NCBI RefSeq assembly: GCF_000418325.1
Contig: NC_021658.1
Coordinates: forward strand, 5,443,501-5,507,500
Origin: Sorangium cellulosum So0157-2
GTDB taxonomy: Bacteria; Myxococcota_A; Polyangia; Polyangiales; Polyangiaceae
DNA length: 64,000 bases
Reading direction: 5' to 3'
Part shown: in pieces, positions 43,301 to 51,725 of the stretch
Numbering within the stretch: the first letter of the stretch is position 1
Layout: the number at the start of each line of letters is the position of its first letter
Made by a program: the position numbers and the translations under genes
The notes under the pieces: generated by a model
What the model was told of the DNA's origin: nothing
Databases searched by the model: none
The model's input: only the letters and a program-made list of their open reading frames with translations

Positions 43301-44530
43301 CGGGTCGAACAGGCGGCCTCGCCGCGGCGGGAGCTCGAGCGTGCCGTGCTTCACGCCGAAGAAGACGGCCCGGAAGAGCGCGAGGAGCTGCCCGTACGCG
43401 CCGAAGCGGTGGTGCATGCTCTCGGGGTGGGCGCCGGCGTCGTGGCTGAGCCGCGCGTACAGGCCGCCGAGGCTCAGGTGCTCGGCGTACGTGCGGTGCT
43501 CCACCGGCAGCAGCGCCTGGTCCTCCGCGTAGAGCAGGAAGACGAGCCGCAGCACGACCGAGAGCACGCCCTGGTAGAAGTGGTCGCCCCCCGCCTCGAT
43601 CGCCTGCCTCAGCCAGTCGAGCTCGTCGCGCCCGCAGTCGCGCGCGGCCGCGGCCTCGAAGCCGGCGACGAGCGTCTCGACCGCCTCGAAGACCTGCTTC
43701 GCCAGCTCCTCGGTGACGTCGGCCTGCCGGCGCCGGCTCTCGGCGAGCAGCCCCTCGAGCGTATGCTCGGGCGAGGCGCTGTACGCTCGCCGTGCGTGGA
43801 GCAGCAGGTCGAGCGCCGTCAGGAGCGGGCGGCCCTCCGAGCCGCGCAGGTGCTCGACCCGGAACGTGAGGTGCGCGCTCGACTCGCCGGCCGGCGCGTA
43901 GACCAGGCGCAGGTGCGCGCCGTTGAAGAGGAAACCGACGGGGATGCCGGCGTGCCGCAGGAGGCGCTCGAGCTTCGCCGTCGGCGGGTAGCGCCACGGG
44001 CCGGTCTCGCTCTCCGGCTCGTCGAGGTCGAGGCTGGCGCCGGTCTCGGTGAGGTCCCACAGGAGCGCGAACCACGGCTTCTTCGCGTCGGAGGCAGCCG
44101 CCTGCGCGGCGGTCTCCGAGGAGGCCCTCGACCCGCGGTCGCTCGCCGCCCCGTCCTGCGAGGCGCTCGGCGCCTCGTCGAACGCGGCGAACGGATCGTC
44201 GGCGGCGAACGGGCCGCGGCCGAGGGCAAAGCTCGGCCGGATCTCCTGCCCGCCCTCGGCGGCATAGAACGAGAGCTCGGCCGGCAGCTCGGCGCGCGGC
44301 ACCAGCATCCCCGGCGACGCATAGCCGAGAAAGTCGCGGAAGAACGCCTCGAGGCTCCGGATGCGCGGCGGATCGCCCGTGAGCTGCGCCTCGAAGGCCG
44401 CCGAGAGCTCCGGCCGCTCCTCGGGGGCGATCTGCGCGTCGGCGAGCGCGGGCACGCTGAAGACGAGCCCCTCGATGGGCTGCGCGAGGCCGAGCCACTT
44501 CTTGTGAAAGAGAACGTCGCGATCCTTCAT
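40355..44530 (-). CDS. drmMI: DISARM class 1 DNA adenine methyltransferase DrmMI
   Basis: The product has 1391 residues from ATG 44530, which overlaps the drmD stop (ATGA). The open frame continues upstream through drmD but that part is not coding. The N-terminal half is a large helical region with an Ala/Asp-rich linker near 110-160. Methyltransferase motif I is DPAMGSGAFLVAACRELAG near 620, and the catalytic NPPF is in GNPPFGGKN near 895, so N6-adenine methylation. The C-terminus resembles Eco57I/BREX PglX specificity domains and ends in a basic tail (PKKSGKGKKSATTQGKLF). In class 1 DISARM this enzyme marks host DNA as self. Confidence 0.93.
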   Translation of the reverse strand: MKDRDVLFHKKWLGLAQPIEGLVFSVPALADAQIAPEERPELSAAFEAQLTGDPPRIRSLEAFFRDFLGYASPGMLVPRAELPAELSFYAAEGGQEIRPSFALGRGPFAADDPFAAFDEAPSASQDGAASDRGSRASSETAAQAAASDAKKPWFALLWDLTETGASLDLDEPESETGPWRYPPTAKLERLLRHAGIPVGFLFNGAHLRLVYAPAGESSAHLTFRVEHLRGSEGRPLLTALDLLLHARRAYSASPEHTLEGLLAESRRRQADVTEELAKQVFEAVETLVAGFEAAAARDCGRDELDWLRQAIEAGGDHFYQGVLSVVLRLVFLLYAEDQALLPVEHRTYAEHLSLGGLYARLSHDAGAHPESMHHRFGAYGQLLALFRAVFFGVKHGTLELPPRRGRLFDPNTYPFLEGGLPGWTAAVTDQGARAQARPPSIDDGTVYKVLHRLIVFGGQRLSYRTLDVEQIGSVYESLMGYHVLRIESPAVRLGKFGVWVETRALRAMSPTDRARFLKETCGLNPGPVQAIEKAVKEAGKDDGALAEALAGYAAGRRGEGNRHRAGAGRLVLQPGEERRRTGSHYTPRSLTEKVVRRTLEPLLACLGEARTPEQILQLKICDPAMGSGAFLVAACRELAGEIVAAWTRQGELARVIEQHGDAHLHARRLVAQQCLYGVDKNAAAVELAKLSLWLVTLSRTLPFTFVDHALRHGDSLVGLDFKQIEAFHWAPSGQTETVRVLLRDALDQAVELRQQILALADHEDPVSQGEKRRLFEFSQQAIERVRIVADVCVGAFFAEAKDAAREKERKRRLALVETWLGRERGALDETRSDKERAAELAAALAAREELEALAAEVREKLPPFHWWIEFPEVFFEERPDPLQGGEITGAVLMEGVVGNPPFGGKNNIIDGNPEGYIDWLKVVSPGAHGNSDLSAHFFRRAASLLGHNGTFGLIATNTIAQGDTRTTGLAALVRDGWALYDATDSMPWPGAAAVTVSLVHGSHGRATRHARPALGGRRVPVINSRLRPKPERLDPETLSANANSSFQGSIVLGMGFTLTPAERDALAKKNPKNAERIFPYLGGEEVNTSPSQSFDRYVISFGQMDLAEAERWPDLIRIVREKVKPERDKNNREVRRKYWWRFGEATPALYAALEPLERCVATARTSKHTAFSFQPSGRIFSENLVIFTSSAATMLAILQSRVHIAWVHHTSSTLEDRQGYRPSDCFETFPFPKPDPRTIIPELEAIGERLYDTRARFMIATNQGLTKTYNALKDPACDDPRILDLRRLHEEMDRAVLAAYGWSDIAVPPYCPLTDKDREALQAFEDEVIDRLYVLNAERAREEQRLGLAGKKKGRAASDDGDANEAAPQEPAAPKKSGKGKKSATTQGKLF

Positions 44531-47500
44531 GTCATCGACTCCGGCCATGCGACGACGAGCCCCACCGGCGTGAGGCGCGACATGCGAACGTCGTAGAGCG
44601 CCTCGATCGCGGCCGGCTCGGACTCCATCTCGCTCGCGGCCGCCGCGCGCCGCCGCTCGAGGTGCCGGAGATCGAGGTCCACCTGGCGCTTCTGCTCCTT
44701 GTCCTGCAGGTCGAAGAGGTCCGGCTGGCGGAGGCGCGCCTCCGCCTTGTCGATCGCCTGGCGCTGCCGCGCGAGCAGGCCGCGCAGGTCGTCGGCCTCG
44801 CGCCGCGCGCGCTCGGCGAGCCCCTGGCGCGCCTCGACGGCCAGCGCGTCGGCCTCCGCCTCCAGGTGCGGCCAGAGGGCCCGGAAGAGCGCGTCGGCGT
44901 TCTGCTGGATGCGCTTTCCGATGGTCGCGTTGGGCGCGCGGCCCGAGCCCGCAAGGAGCCGCTCGGTCGAGGCGATCGCGTTCACCGACGTGGCGCGGTC
45001 CTTGTACGGCTTGATCTCGCTCGCCTCGCCGGACCACGCGGCCGCGACCGGCACGAGCTGGTCGTGGAGCCTCGCCGCCCCGATGCCGAAGAGCGTGAGG
45101 CGGGCGAACCCGATCACGCGCACGACGCTCTCGCCCGGCGCGACCACGGCGCTCACCCGGGTGAGGTCGTGCGCGCCGAAGCCCTGCGCGAGGAAGCGAT
45201 CGAGGATGCGCTTCACGAGCGGGTGCGCGAGGTGGAGCTGCTCGGCCCCCTCGGAGAGGCTCGCCAGCGGGTGGAAGGTCACCGGCCGCGGCGGCTTCTG
45301 GCGCCACTCCCAGAAGTCCTCGGTGCGCGCGCGGGGCGGCCTCAGCGTGTCGAGCGTCGCCTCCCAGGAGCGATCGAGCGCCGGCAGCTCGTACGTCGCC
45401 CGGCCGTCGCTGGTCTTGCCCGCGTCCTTCAGCGACGACGCGCCCGCGAGCCGCAGCCCGATCTCGACGACGCCCCGCAGCGACTCGGGCTCCACCTCGA
45501 GCGTGCGCCGGGAGCTCTCCAGGCGCCGGCCGGCGCGCTCGACCTCGGCGCGCACGGCCTCCAGATCGGTGCGCCGCGCCTCGAGCTCGGCGTCGACCGT
45601 GGCGGTCTTCGCGTCGGAGCCGACCTTCTCCACGGTGGCGCGCGCCTTGCGCGTGATGCCGTTCGCGAGGGCCGCCTCGATCTGGCCGAGCAGCACCGCC
45701 CCGAGGGAGCCGAGCTCGCGTTGCACCGTGGCGATCTTGCGCACGACGGTCTCGAGCACCTGGTCCTCGCTGCGCTGCGGGTAGACGAAATAGTGGCAGC
45801 GGACCTCCGCGGCCGGCTGGAGCGTGCGGTCGATGCGGCCGTTGCGCTGCTCCATGCGGGCCGGGTTCCAGGGGATGTCGATGTGGAAGAGGTCGGCGCA
45901 GTGCGCCTGCAGGTTGACGCCCTCGCGCGCGGCGTCGGTCGCGACCAGGATGCGCACGGGGTGCTCGTCGGGCGCGCTGTTGAACGCCCGCTGCACCTCG
46001 TCGCGGGCGTCGTCGCCCATGCCGCCGTGGAACTGCATGATCCGCTGCTCGCCCTCCTCGGTGTGCGCGACCGCCGCGGTGAGGAGCTCGACGAGGTAGC
46101 GCTTCGTATCGGCGTACTCGGTGAAGAGGATGACCCGGCGCGGCGTCCATGCGCGGCTCGCGCGCGCGTCCGCGCCGAGGCCGATGGCCGGGCACAGGTG
46201 CTCGCGCATCCAGCCGAGCAGGGCGAGCGACTTGGCGTCGGGCTCCCCGCGGGCCTTCTCGGCGAGCGCGCGCATCTCGGCGAGGAGCGCGCGGGCCTCG
46301 TCGGTCGGGCTCGGGAGCGCCGCGCTGGCGCGCCGGACGGCCGCGTCGCTCTCCTCGGCGAGCGCGTCGTCGGAGAGGCCGTGCGTCTCCGGGTCGGCCT
46401 CGACGTCGGTCGTGGCCGAGCCCCTGGCCGCCCGCTCCTTGAGGGCGAGCTTCTGCTGCTGCGGCGCGGCGACCGGGCCGCCCTTCTTCGCGAGGCCCTG
46501 CGCGTGGACCTCGAGCGTGCGCGCGAACGCCTCGGGGCTCGAGAGGAGCCGCTGTTGCATGTGGATGAACGGAAGCCGGCCTTGCCCCGACTCCGGCGCG
46601 CAGAGCTCCATGTAGCGCTGGAGCTTCTCGCCGAGCGAGAGCTCGATCGGCTGCCCCTGGCCGATGTCGCTCGCCACCGTCTTGCCCTCCTCTCCGGTCT
46701 CGGCGTCGTAGCTCGTCCGCTCGAGGCGCCAGGCGCCCCCGCGGTTCGAGAGGGCGAGCTGCACGAGGAGGCGCCGGGGGAACCGCTCGACGCCGAGCTG
46801 GCGGAGATCGCGCTTGAGGCGGCGCACCATGACCGGATCGAGGTCCTTCTTCCCCTCGACCGGGACGCCGCGCGTGAAGCGCACCGGGTCGAGGATCTCG
46901 AGCAGCGCGCTGAAGCTGTTCGAGTGGCCGTTGTGCGGCGTGGCGCTGAGGAACATGCGGTTGTCGAAGCGGGGGGCGAGGTCGCGGATCGTGCGCGTGA
47001 TGTCCGTGTCGGTCGCGTACTTGCTGGCCGAGGCCGGCGCGGCGACGTGCGCCTCGTCGAGGATGAGCAGGCCCTTGCGCGCCCGCTCGCCGAGGTGGTG
47101 AAGGAGCGGATCGCGGTACTCGGGCCGGCGCAGGAGCGCGTGCGAGACGATGAAGCGGTTGTGGGTGCTCCAGGGGTTGATCCCGAACCCGTGCTCCTGC
47201 CGCCGGTAGGCGACGAACTGCCGCGTCATGACCTCGAAGCGCAGGCCGAAGCGGCGCTGCATCTCGCCCTGCCACTGGAGGCAGACCGAGGCGGGGCACA
47301 CGACGAGGACGAAGCTCGCCTGCTGGCGCAGGAGCAGCTCCTGGAGCACGAGGCCCGCCTCGATGGTCTTGCCGAGGCCGACATCGTCGGCGATGAACAG
47401 GTTGGCGCGCGGCAGCTCGAGCGCCTTCATGAGCGGCGTGAGCTGGTGGGCCATCAGCTTGATGCCCGCCCGGAAGGGGGACTGGAAGCGGGTGGCGTCC

Positions 47501-48171
47501 GCGGCGCTCACGGCGCTCCACTTGAGGGCGTGCAGGTAGGCGCCGAAGTGCGCGGGGGGATCGAGCCGCGACGCGTCGCCCAGCCCGTGGGTCTCCGGCT
47601 CGACGACGCGCGCGCCGAGCTCGAGGTTCCAGAGCACGTCGAGCTGGCGTCCAGGATCGTCGTCGTCGAGGCAGACGAGGCGAACGAGCGGCGACTCGTC
47701 GCCCGCGCCCAGGACAACATCGTCCACGAGCCACTGGCGGTGCCGGGCGTGTACGATCTGGCCCTTGGCCGGCAGGCTGTCCGCGCTGGCGGCGGGCGGC
47801 CGTACCGTCGCCGCGCGCGGATCGAACCCCGCGGCCTCGAGCACGAGCGCCTGGAGGTCGCCGCGCGCCCGGGCGGACGGGTCGAGGCCGTGACGGCGGC
47901 AGACGGCGCGGAGCTCGTCGCGCCCGAGCTCACGGAGCAGGGTAGGGAGCCGCCCGCCCAGGTGCTCGGAGAGCCTGGAGGCGAGGCGGTCCTTGTTGCC
48001 GGCGATGTCGCGCACCTCGCAGCCGAGCAAGCGGCAGAGGTCGAGGAGCCGCCCTGCGGAGATGAGGGCGAGGACCGAGGGGACCGTGGGCGTCGATGGA
48101 TCCGCGGGGGGGCCGAAGGGCTGAAGGGTAGCGGTGGTGTCGGGCGCTTTGAGCGATCGTCTCGCGGGCAT
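44527..48171 (-). CDS. drmD: DISARM class 1 SNF2-like helicase DrmD
   Basis: The product has 1214 residues. ATG 48171 is chosen because GGAGGCAGGA lies directly upstream; the frame extends 79 codons further in low-complexity sequence. Motifs: ADDVGLGKTIEAG (Walker A, near 256), LLILDEAHVAAP (near 367), FLSATPHNGHSNSF (near 409), and the C-terminal helicase DIPWNPARMEQRNGRIDRT (near 765-780). Flanking coiled-coil segments follow (ATVDAELEARRTDLEAVRAE). DrmD is the hallmark of class 1 DISARM. It is the first gene of the drmD-drmMI unit. Confidence 0.95.
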   Translation of the reverse strand: MPARRSLKAPDTTATLQPFGPPADPSTPTVPSVLALISAGRLLDLCRLLGCEVRDIAGNKDRLASRLSEHLGGRLPTLLRELGRDELRAVCRRHGLDPSARARGDLQALVLEAAGFDPRAATVRPPAASADSLPAKGQIVHARHRQWLVDDVVLGAGDESPLVRLVCLDDDDPGRQLDVLWNLELGARVVEPETHGLGDASRLDPPAHFGAYLHALKWSAVSAADATRFQSPFRAGIKLMAHQLTPLMKALELPRANLFIADDVGLGKTIEAGLVLQELLLRQQASFVLVVCPASVCLQWQGEMQRRFGLRFEVMTRQFVAYRRQEHGFGINPWSTHNRFIVSHALLRRPEYRDPLLHHLGERARKGLLILDEAHVAAPASASKYATDTDITRTIRDLAPRFDNRMFLSATPHNGHSNSFSALLEILDPVRFTRGVPVEGKKDLDPVMVRRLKRDLRQLGVERFPRRLLVQLALSNRGGAWRLERTSYDAETGEEGKTVASDIGQGQPIELSLGEKLQRYMELCAPESGQGRLPFIHMQQRLLSSPEAFARTLEVHAQGLAKKGGPVAAPQQQKLALKERAARGSATTDVEADPETHGLSDDALAEESDAAVRRASAALPSPTDEARALLAEMRALAEKARGEPDAKSLALLGWMREHLCPAIGLGADARASRAWTPRRVILFTEYADTKRYLVELLTAAVAHTEEGEQRIMQFHGGMGDDARDEVQRAFNSAPDEHPVRILVATDAAREGVNLQAHCADLFHIDIPWNPARMEQRNGRIDRTLQPAAEVRCHYFVYPQRSEDQVLETVVRKIATVQRELGSLGAVLLGQIEAALANGITRKARATVEKVGSDAKTATVDAELEARRTDLEAVRAEVERAGRRLESSRRTLEVEPESLRGVVEIGLRLAGASSLKDAGKTSDGRATYELPALDRSWEATLDTLRPPRARTEDFWEWRQKPPRPVTFHPLASLSEGAEQLHLAHPLVKRILDRFLAQGFGAHDLTRVSAVVAPGESVVRVIGFARLTLFGIGAARLHDQLVPVAAAWSGEASEIKPYKDRATSVNAIASTERLLAGSGRAPNATIGKRIQQNADALFRALWPHLEAEADALAVEARQGLAERARREADDLRGLLARQRQAIDKAEARLRQPDLFDLQDKEQKRQVDLDLRHLERRRAAAASEMESEPAAIEALYDVRMSRLTPVGLVVAWPESMT

Positions 48172-48501
48172 TCCTGCCTCCGGCGGTGCCCGAGCGCGGG
48201 CGACGGCCTCAAGGGGCCGGAGCATATCAGGGGATCGCGCGAGGTGTTGCGTGACGAGACGGGTGCTCGATCTACCCACCCTGGTGGGCGCGTGGGTCCC
48301 GGGCCCGGCGCGACGAGCTCGGGCCTGACGAGGCCATAGGTCCGCTGCTGCAAGCCTCGCGAACCCGGAGCCGGCGGCTGCTCGTGCGGCGGCCAAGTCC
48401 GGGCGCACATGGCTACCTAGCGGACGAGCTCAACGATCGTCACCCGGGCGACGTGGGCGACAATCTCCGTGTTCGCCTGAGTTGAGAGTGGCCGCCCTCC
48501 T
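48172..48501. other. Intergenic region upstream of drmD
   Basis: 330 bp without a gene. A 14-bp perfect inverted repeat CCCACC-CT-GGTGGG lies near 48277-48290 and may be an operator. Promoter elements for drmD should be here; none was clear. Confidence 0.4.
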
Positions 48502-50322
48502 TCAAGGCTGTCGCGAGCGTCTTGCGGTCTCACTGTGCTCTTGATTCGTGATGCCCCCTGCTGCGCCGCCGTAGAAGGCCGCTTGTTGCTCCAGCCTGCG
48601 CGCTTCGCGCTCGTCGCCCAGGGCACGGCGGCACCTCGCCAGGCCGTGCAGGGACGGGGAGTGGCGGGGGTTCATCTTCAATGCTCGCTGAAAAGAAGCC
48701 TCGGCGTCAGATAGACGGTTGAGCTTGATGAGGCACTCGCCGTGTACATAGTGGGATATGGCCGTCCGGCCGCCATGCGCAAGCACGGTCTCGGCCTCGG
48801 CGAGCGCTTCGCGAGGCGCTGCGTCGACCAGCAGCAGGGCCAGATGCTCCCGAGTCTCGTGATCGTCTGGTCTCTCGCCCAGGATGGCGTAGAGGTGCGC
48901 GATGGCCTCGTCGGTCCTGCCGTGGCGAACAAGATGGTCGGCGAGATAGCCACGAGCGAACACAGAAGAGGGCGAACGCGCGACCGCCTCGCGGAGGAGC
49001 GCCTCGCGCGCGGCGGCGGTGAGGTGCTCCCATGGAGCAAGTGCCCGAAGGGCCAGCGACTCCGCCTCGAGCTCATCGCTGCTCTCGTACAAGCTCCTGA
49101 AGGCTGCCTCCGGCGCGGCAGAGCGCTCCGCCGGCGCCTTGGTGAGCTCGGCGAAGAGTGCGGCGCCCTGCTCTAAGATCCGTACCGGTAGCCATGCTAC
49201 CTTGGACATTCCCAGGAACTCGTGCTGCTCCAGGTCGCGTCGTAGCCGCTGTGCCATGTCCGACATCTCCGCGGCCATCTCGCGCATCGCCTGTTCGGGT
49301 TGCGTGCTCATGAGCGCATGGATGCGCGCTGCGCGCTGTTGTTCCTGCATGATCAAGCTGAGGATGCTCTCGAACGCGTGCGTCTGGAAGATACGCTGTA
49401 GTGCGTCGGCCTGCGGCGAACGCATGCCTCGAACGACGACCACCGCAAGCTCGTCGCGTGTGTATGCTCGCAGCTCTGAGCGCAGCCGCCGGAGGTGCGC
49501 GAAGTGCTCGCCGAGGATGGCGCCCAGCGATCGATCGGCCTGTACATGAGCGCGCACGCGGGCGACCGCACAGGCAACGCGTAGCTCGAGCTCGATCTCG
49601 GCGGCTGACAGCCGGCTGCCGGTGCGGCTCGCCACGTCGTACGTCGCGAGCGCGCTGGCGAACTGCACGAGGGTTTCGCCCTGGGGCAGCTCACCCTTGC
49701 CGTTCCGAAGTACCCGCAAGGTGCGCTTGTCCAGGCGGGTGTCCCGGCGGAGGCGCTCCTGGGATAAGTCGCCTCTGCGCGCCCGGCGGACCAGATCGTT
49801 ATAGACGCCTTGGAGACCAGGTTGCTGGTACCACGCCGGGATCGCCTCGAGAACTGGATGTAGGTCTCGGTACAGGACGAGGTACGCGGCGCACCGTACG
49901 AGGACATCGGGGAGCAGCCCGGTGCATTGCAGGAGGAACGAGAAGAACAAGGAGTCGGCCGGGAGCGCGCTGGGATTCAACAGCCGCGCGAGCTCGTCCC
50001 ATCGATCGAGCACGTCTTCCAGTGCGGCGGCCACGAGCTGATTGTGGATGTGTATCTCGTTCGCCGTGAGGCCTCGCGCGGCGAGGTAGTCAGGGGTGAA
50101 GAGGGCTTCGATCACCACCCGGACAAGGGCGGCCCGCTTTTCGGGGGTAACCTGCGGCGCGTCTCCAAGGACGCGCTTGGCGGTGGTCGTGGACATGCCG
50201 CCAGGCCGATCCTGGATGCGGTCGCGCAGCCGGAAGGCCGAGGCAAGCAAGGTTAGGAGGCCCCCGCGCATCGGCAAGGGCCCGGGGATGACAGGGGGGC
50301 TCATCGCTTTGGCCTTGGACAT
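48502..50322 (-). CDS. HTH and TPR protein upstream of DISARM, putative regulator
   Basis: The product has 606 residues, ATG 50322. The middle (about 175-235) has a HTH of Cro/XRE type, RRGDLSQERLRRDTRLDKRTLRVLRNG. A helical region follows (about 260-400). Residues 440-590 hold TPR units such as HYVHGECLIKLNRLSDAEASFQRALKMNP. The gene runs in the same direction as drmD, 330 bp upstream. A DNA-binding/TPR combination suggests signal-dependent control, for example sensing a peptide or phage protein. It could alternatively regulate its own small neighbour. Control of DISARM is inferred from position only. Confidence 0.65.
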   Translation of the reverse strand: MSKAKAMSPPVIPGPLPMRGGLLTLLASAFRLRDRIQDRPGGMSTTTAKRVLGDAPQVTPEKRAALVRVVIEALFTPDYLAARGLTANEIHIHNQLVAAALEDVLDRWDELARLLNPSALPADSLFFSFLLQCTGLLPDVLVRCAAYLVLYRDLHPVLEAIPAWYQQPGLQGVYNDLVRRARRGDLSQERLRRDTRLDKRTLRVLRNGKGELPQGETLVQFASALATYDVASRTGSRLSAAEIELELRVACAVARVRAHVQADRSLGAILGEHFAHLRRLRSELRAYTRDELAVVVVRGMRSPQADALQRIFQTHAFESILSLIMQEQQRAARIHALMSTQPEQAMREMAAEMSDMAQRLRRDLEQHEFLGMSKVAWLPVRILEQGAALFAELTKAPAERSAAPEAAFRSLYESSDELEAESLALRALAPWEHLTAAAREALLREAVARSPSSVFARGYLADHLVRHGRTDEAIAHLYAILGERPDDHETREHLALLLVDAAPREALAEAETVLAHGGRTAISHYVHGECLIKLNRLSDAEASFQRALKMNPRHSPSLHGLARCRRALGDEREARRLEQQAAFYGGAAGGITNQEHSETARRSRQP

Positions 50323-50386
50323 AGGTCGCGGCTTCGAGAACTAGGGAGGCGCCCCGGCATGGAGCACGAGGGCGCCTCCGAGCCCG

Positions 50387-50551
50387 TCATCTCTTCGTCG
50401 GCTGCGACGTCTGGGGCTGCGGCGCAGGAGGAGGCGGCGGGTTGGGGTGACCCTGGGCGATCCGGTTGTCGCGGTCGGCCCGGTAGGCGTCGCTGGTGGG
50501 ATTCTTGGTGACGGACCGCTGATCGTTGGGGGTAGGCTTAGTTTGGGACAT
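50387..50551 (-). CDS. Small disordered Pro-rich protein
   Basis: The product has 54 residues from ATG 50551, with AAAGGAAG upstream. The sequence is hydrophilic and disordered (MSQTKPTPNDQRSVTKNP), with a Pro run and a QPQTSQPTKR end. No membrane segment. Good start signal and natural codon use support it, but the function is unknown. It is transcribed in the same direction as the HTH-TPR gene, 64 bp upstream of it. Confidence 0.5.
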   Translation of the reverse strand: MSQTKPTPNDQRSVTKNPTSDAYRADRDNRIAQGHPNPPPPPAPQPQTSQPTKR

Positions 50552-50951
50552 GTGCGCTTCCTTTCGGTTCTTTCGGACGACGGCCGTCCGTGAGAGGGCC
50601 GGCCGCGGGAGAACCATGCGTCCGCCCGCGGTGCGGTGGCAGGGTGAAAACCGGGCTCATGAGGCGCGGACGAGTCGAGGGCCGCTCGCCCGCTGGGGTA
50701 CCGGGCTCGGGCATGGCCGTGCCGGTTCGCCGCCGCGGAGGGAGGGGTCTCTAGGTCGCCGATGTAGGGAGACCTCATCGACGGCGGCACGGGGCGGAGC
50801 GTCGCCGCCTCGTCGAAGCCGAGGTCCGCAGGCACGCCCGAGGAGCGCGTGCTCGGCGACGACCACGACGCACGTGCGACGACACGGCGCAGGTGGCGAG
50901 CGCGCCGTCACGGATGACAGCCGGCGCAGCAAGACGGTAGCCTCGTCGTGC
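50552..50951. other. Intergenic region between divergent genes
   Basis: 400 bp with no supported gene between the small minus-strand gene and the plus-strand nuclease gene. Several ORFs cross it but read as Arg/Pro-rich shadows. It separates DISARM and the next two modules. Confidence 0.4.
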
Positions 50952-51725
50952 ATGCTGAAGGCGCTCCTGCACGGGAAGCTCGGCCGCATGGCGGTCGGCG
51001 TCGACGAGGAAAGCGACGGAGACACGCTGCTGGAGGAGCGCAGCACCCAGGGGACGGCGACGGACGGGCTGACGGAGCTCGAGGACCCGCTCACGTCGAT
51101 GGTGTTCGAGCGGCTGGAGTACCTGCCGGCCGAGCTCGCGTGGGCCATCTTGCGTGGCGCGAGCAAGCCCTTGGGCGATGGTCTGCCGATGCCCGCGATC
51201 CCTCCCGTGGGGGTGCCCTCGTGGTCGTTCTGGCCCAGCCTTCGGCCAGGTGATGGAGGGCGGAACAAGGTGCGGGTCGAGCCCGACGTGCTCGTCTCGT
51301 GGGGCGACACGCTGCTCCTGATCGAGGCCAAGCATCGGGGATTCCAGGAGCCGGCACAGTGGGTGGAGCAGATCGGCGCGGCGCGGGCGGTGCCCGCGCA
51401 CTCGAAGAAGCAGCTATGGCTCATCGCGGTGGGAGGCATCGTGATGCAGGACGGGCATGGCAACCTCGCCCGTGTCCGGCGCGAGGTCGCGAGCGATGTC
51501 GCCGGGGTGCTCACGATCCGGTGGGAAGATCTGCGCGAAACGCTCTATCCGATCGAGGCTTCGACGCGCGCATCGCCGCAATCGGCGATCCTGCGCGACA
51601 TGGCTGCGGCGCTCGAAGCGTGGGGGTACCGTAGGAAAACCTGGTTCTCGTCGTTGCCAGCGGTCACAGAACGACTCGAGGGCGAGGGCTCGGTGTCCAC
51701 AATCCAGGGGTGGAGGATCCGGTGA
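50952..51725 (+). CDS. Putative PD-(D/E)XK nuclease
   Basis: The product has 257 residues from ATG 50952. VEPDVLVSWGDTLLLIEAKHRG holds E110, D112 and E125-x-K127, a textbook PD-(D/E)XK core in its beta hairpin; EPAQWVEQIG follows with the usual Gln-containing helix. The upstream helix (DPLTSMVFERLEYLP) has the conserved Glu. It is coupled to the next gene by GTGA. Similar nucleases occur in defence islands, but I do not recognise this two-gene module by name. No helicase or methyltransferase is fused. Confidence 0.72.
   Translation: MLKALLHGKLGRMAVGVDEESDGDTLLEERSTQGTATDGLTELEDPLTSMVFERLEYLPAELAWAILRGASKPLGDGLPMPAIPPVGVPSWSFWPSLRPGDGGRNKVRVEPDVLVSWGDTLLLIEAKHRGFQEPAQWVEQIGAARAVPAHSKKQLWLIAVGGIVMQDGHGNLARVRREVASDVAGVLTIRWEDLRETLYPIEASTRASPQSAILRDMAAALEAWGYRRKTWFSSLPAVTERLEGEGSVSTIQGWRIR

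Noticed and set aside
40355..47734. A single 2459-codon minus-strand protein
   Set aside because: The part upstream of 44530 is out of frame with drmD and shadow-like; drmMI starts at the ATGA overlap with drmD.
44662..48339. Plus-strand open frame of 1225 codons
   Set aside because: Antisense shadow of drmD, which has all helicase motifs.
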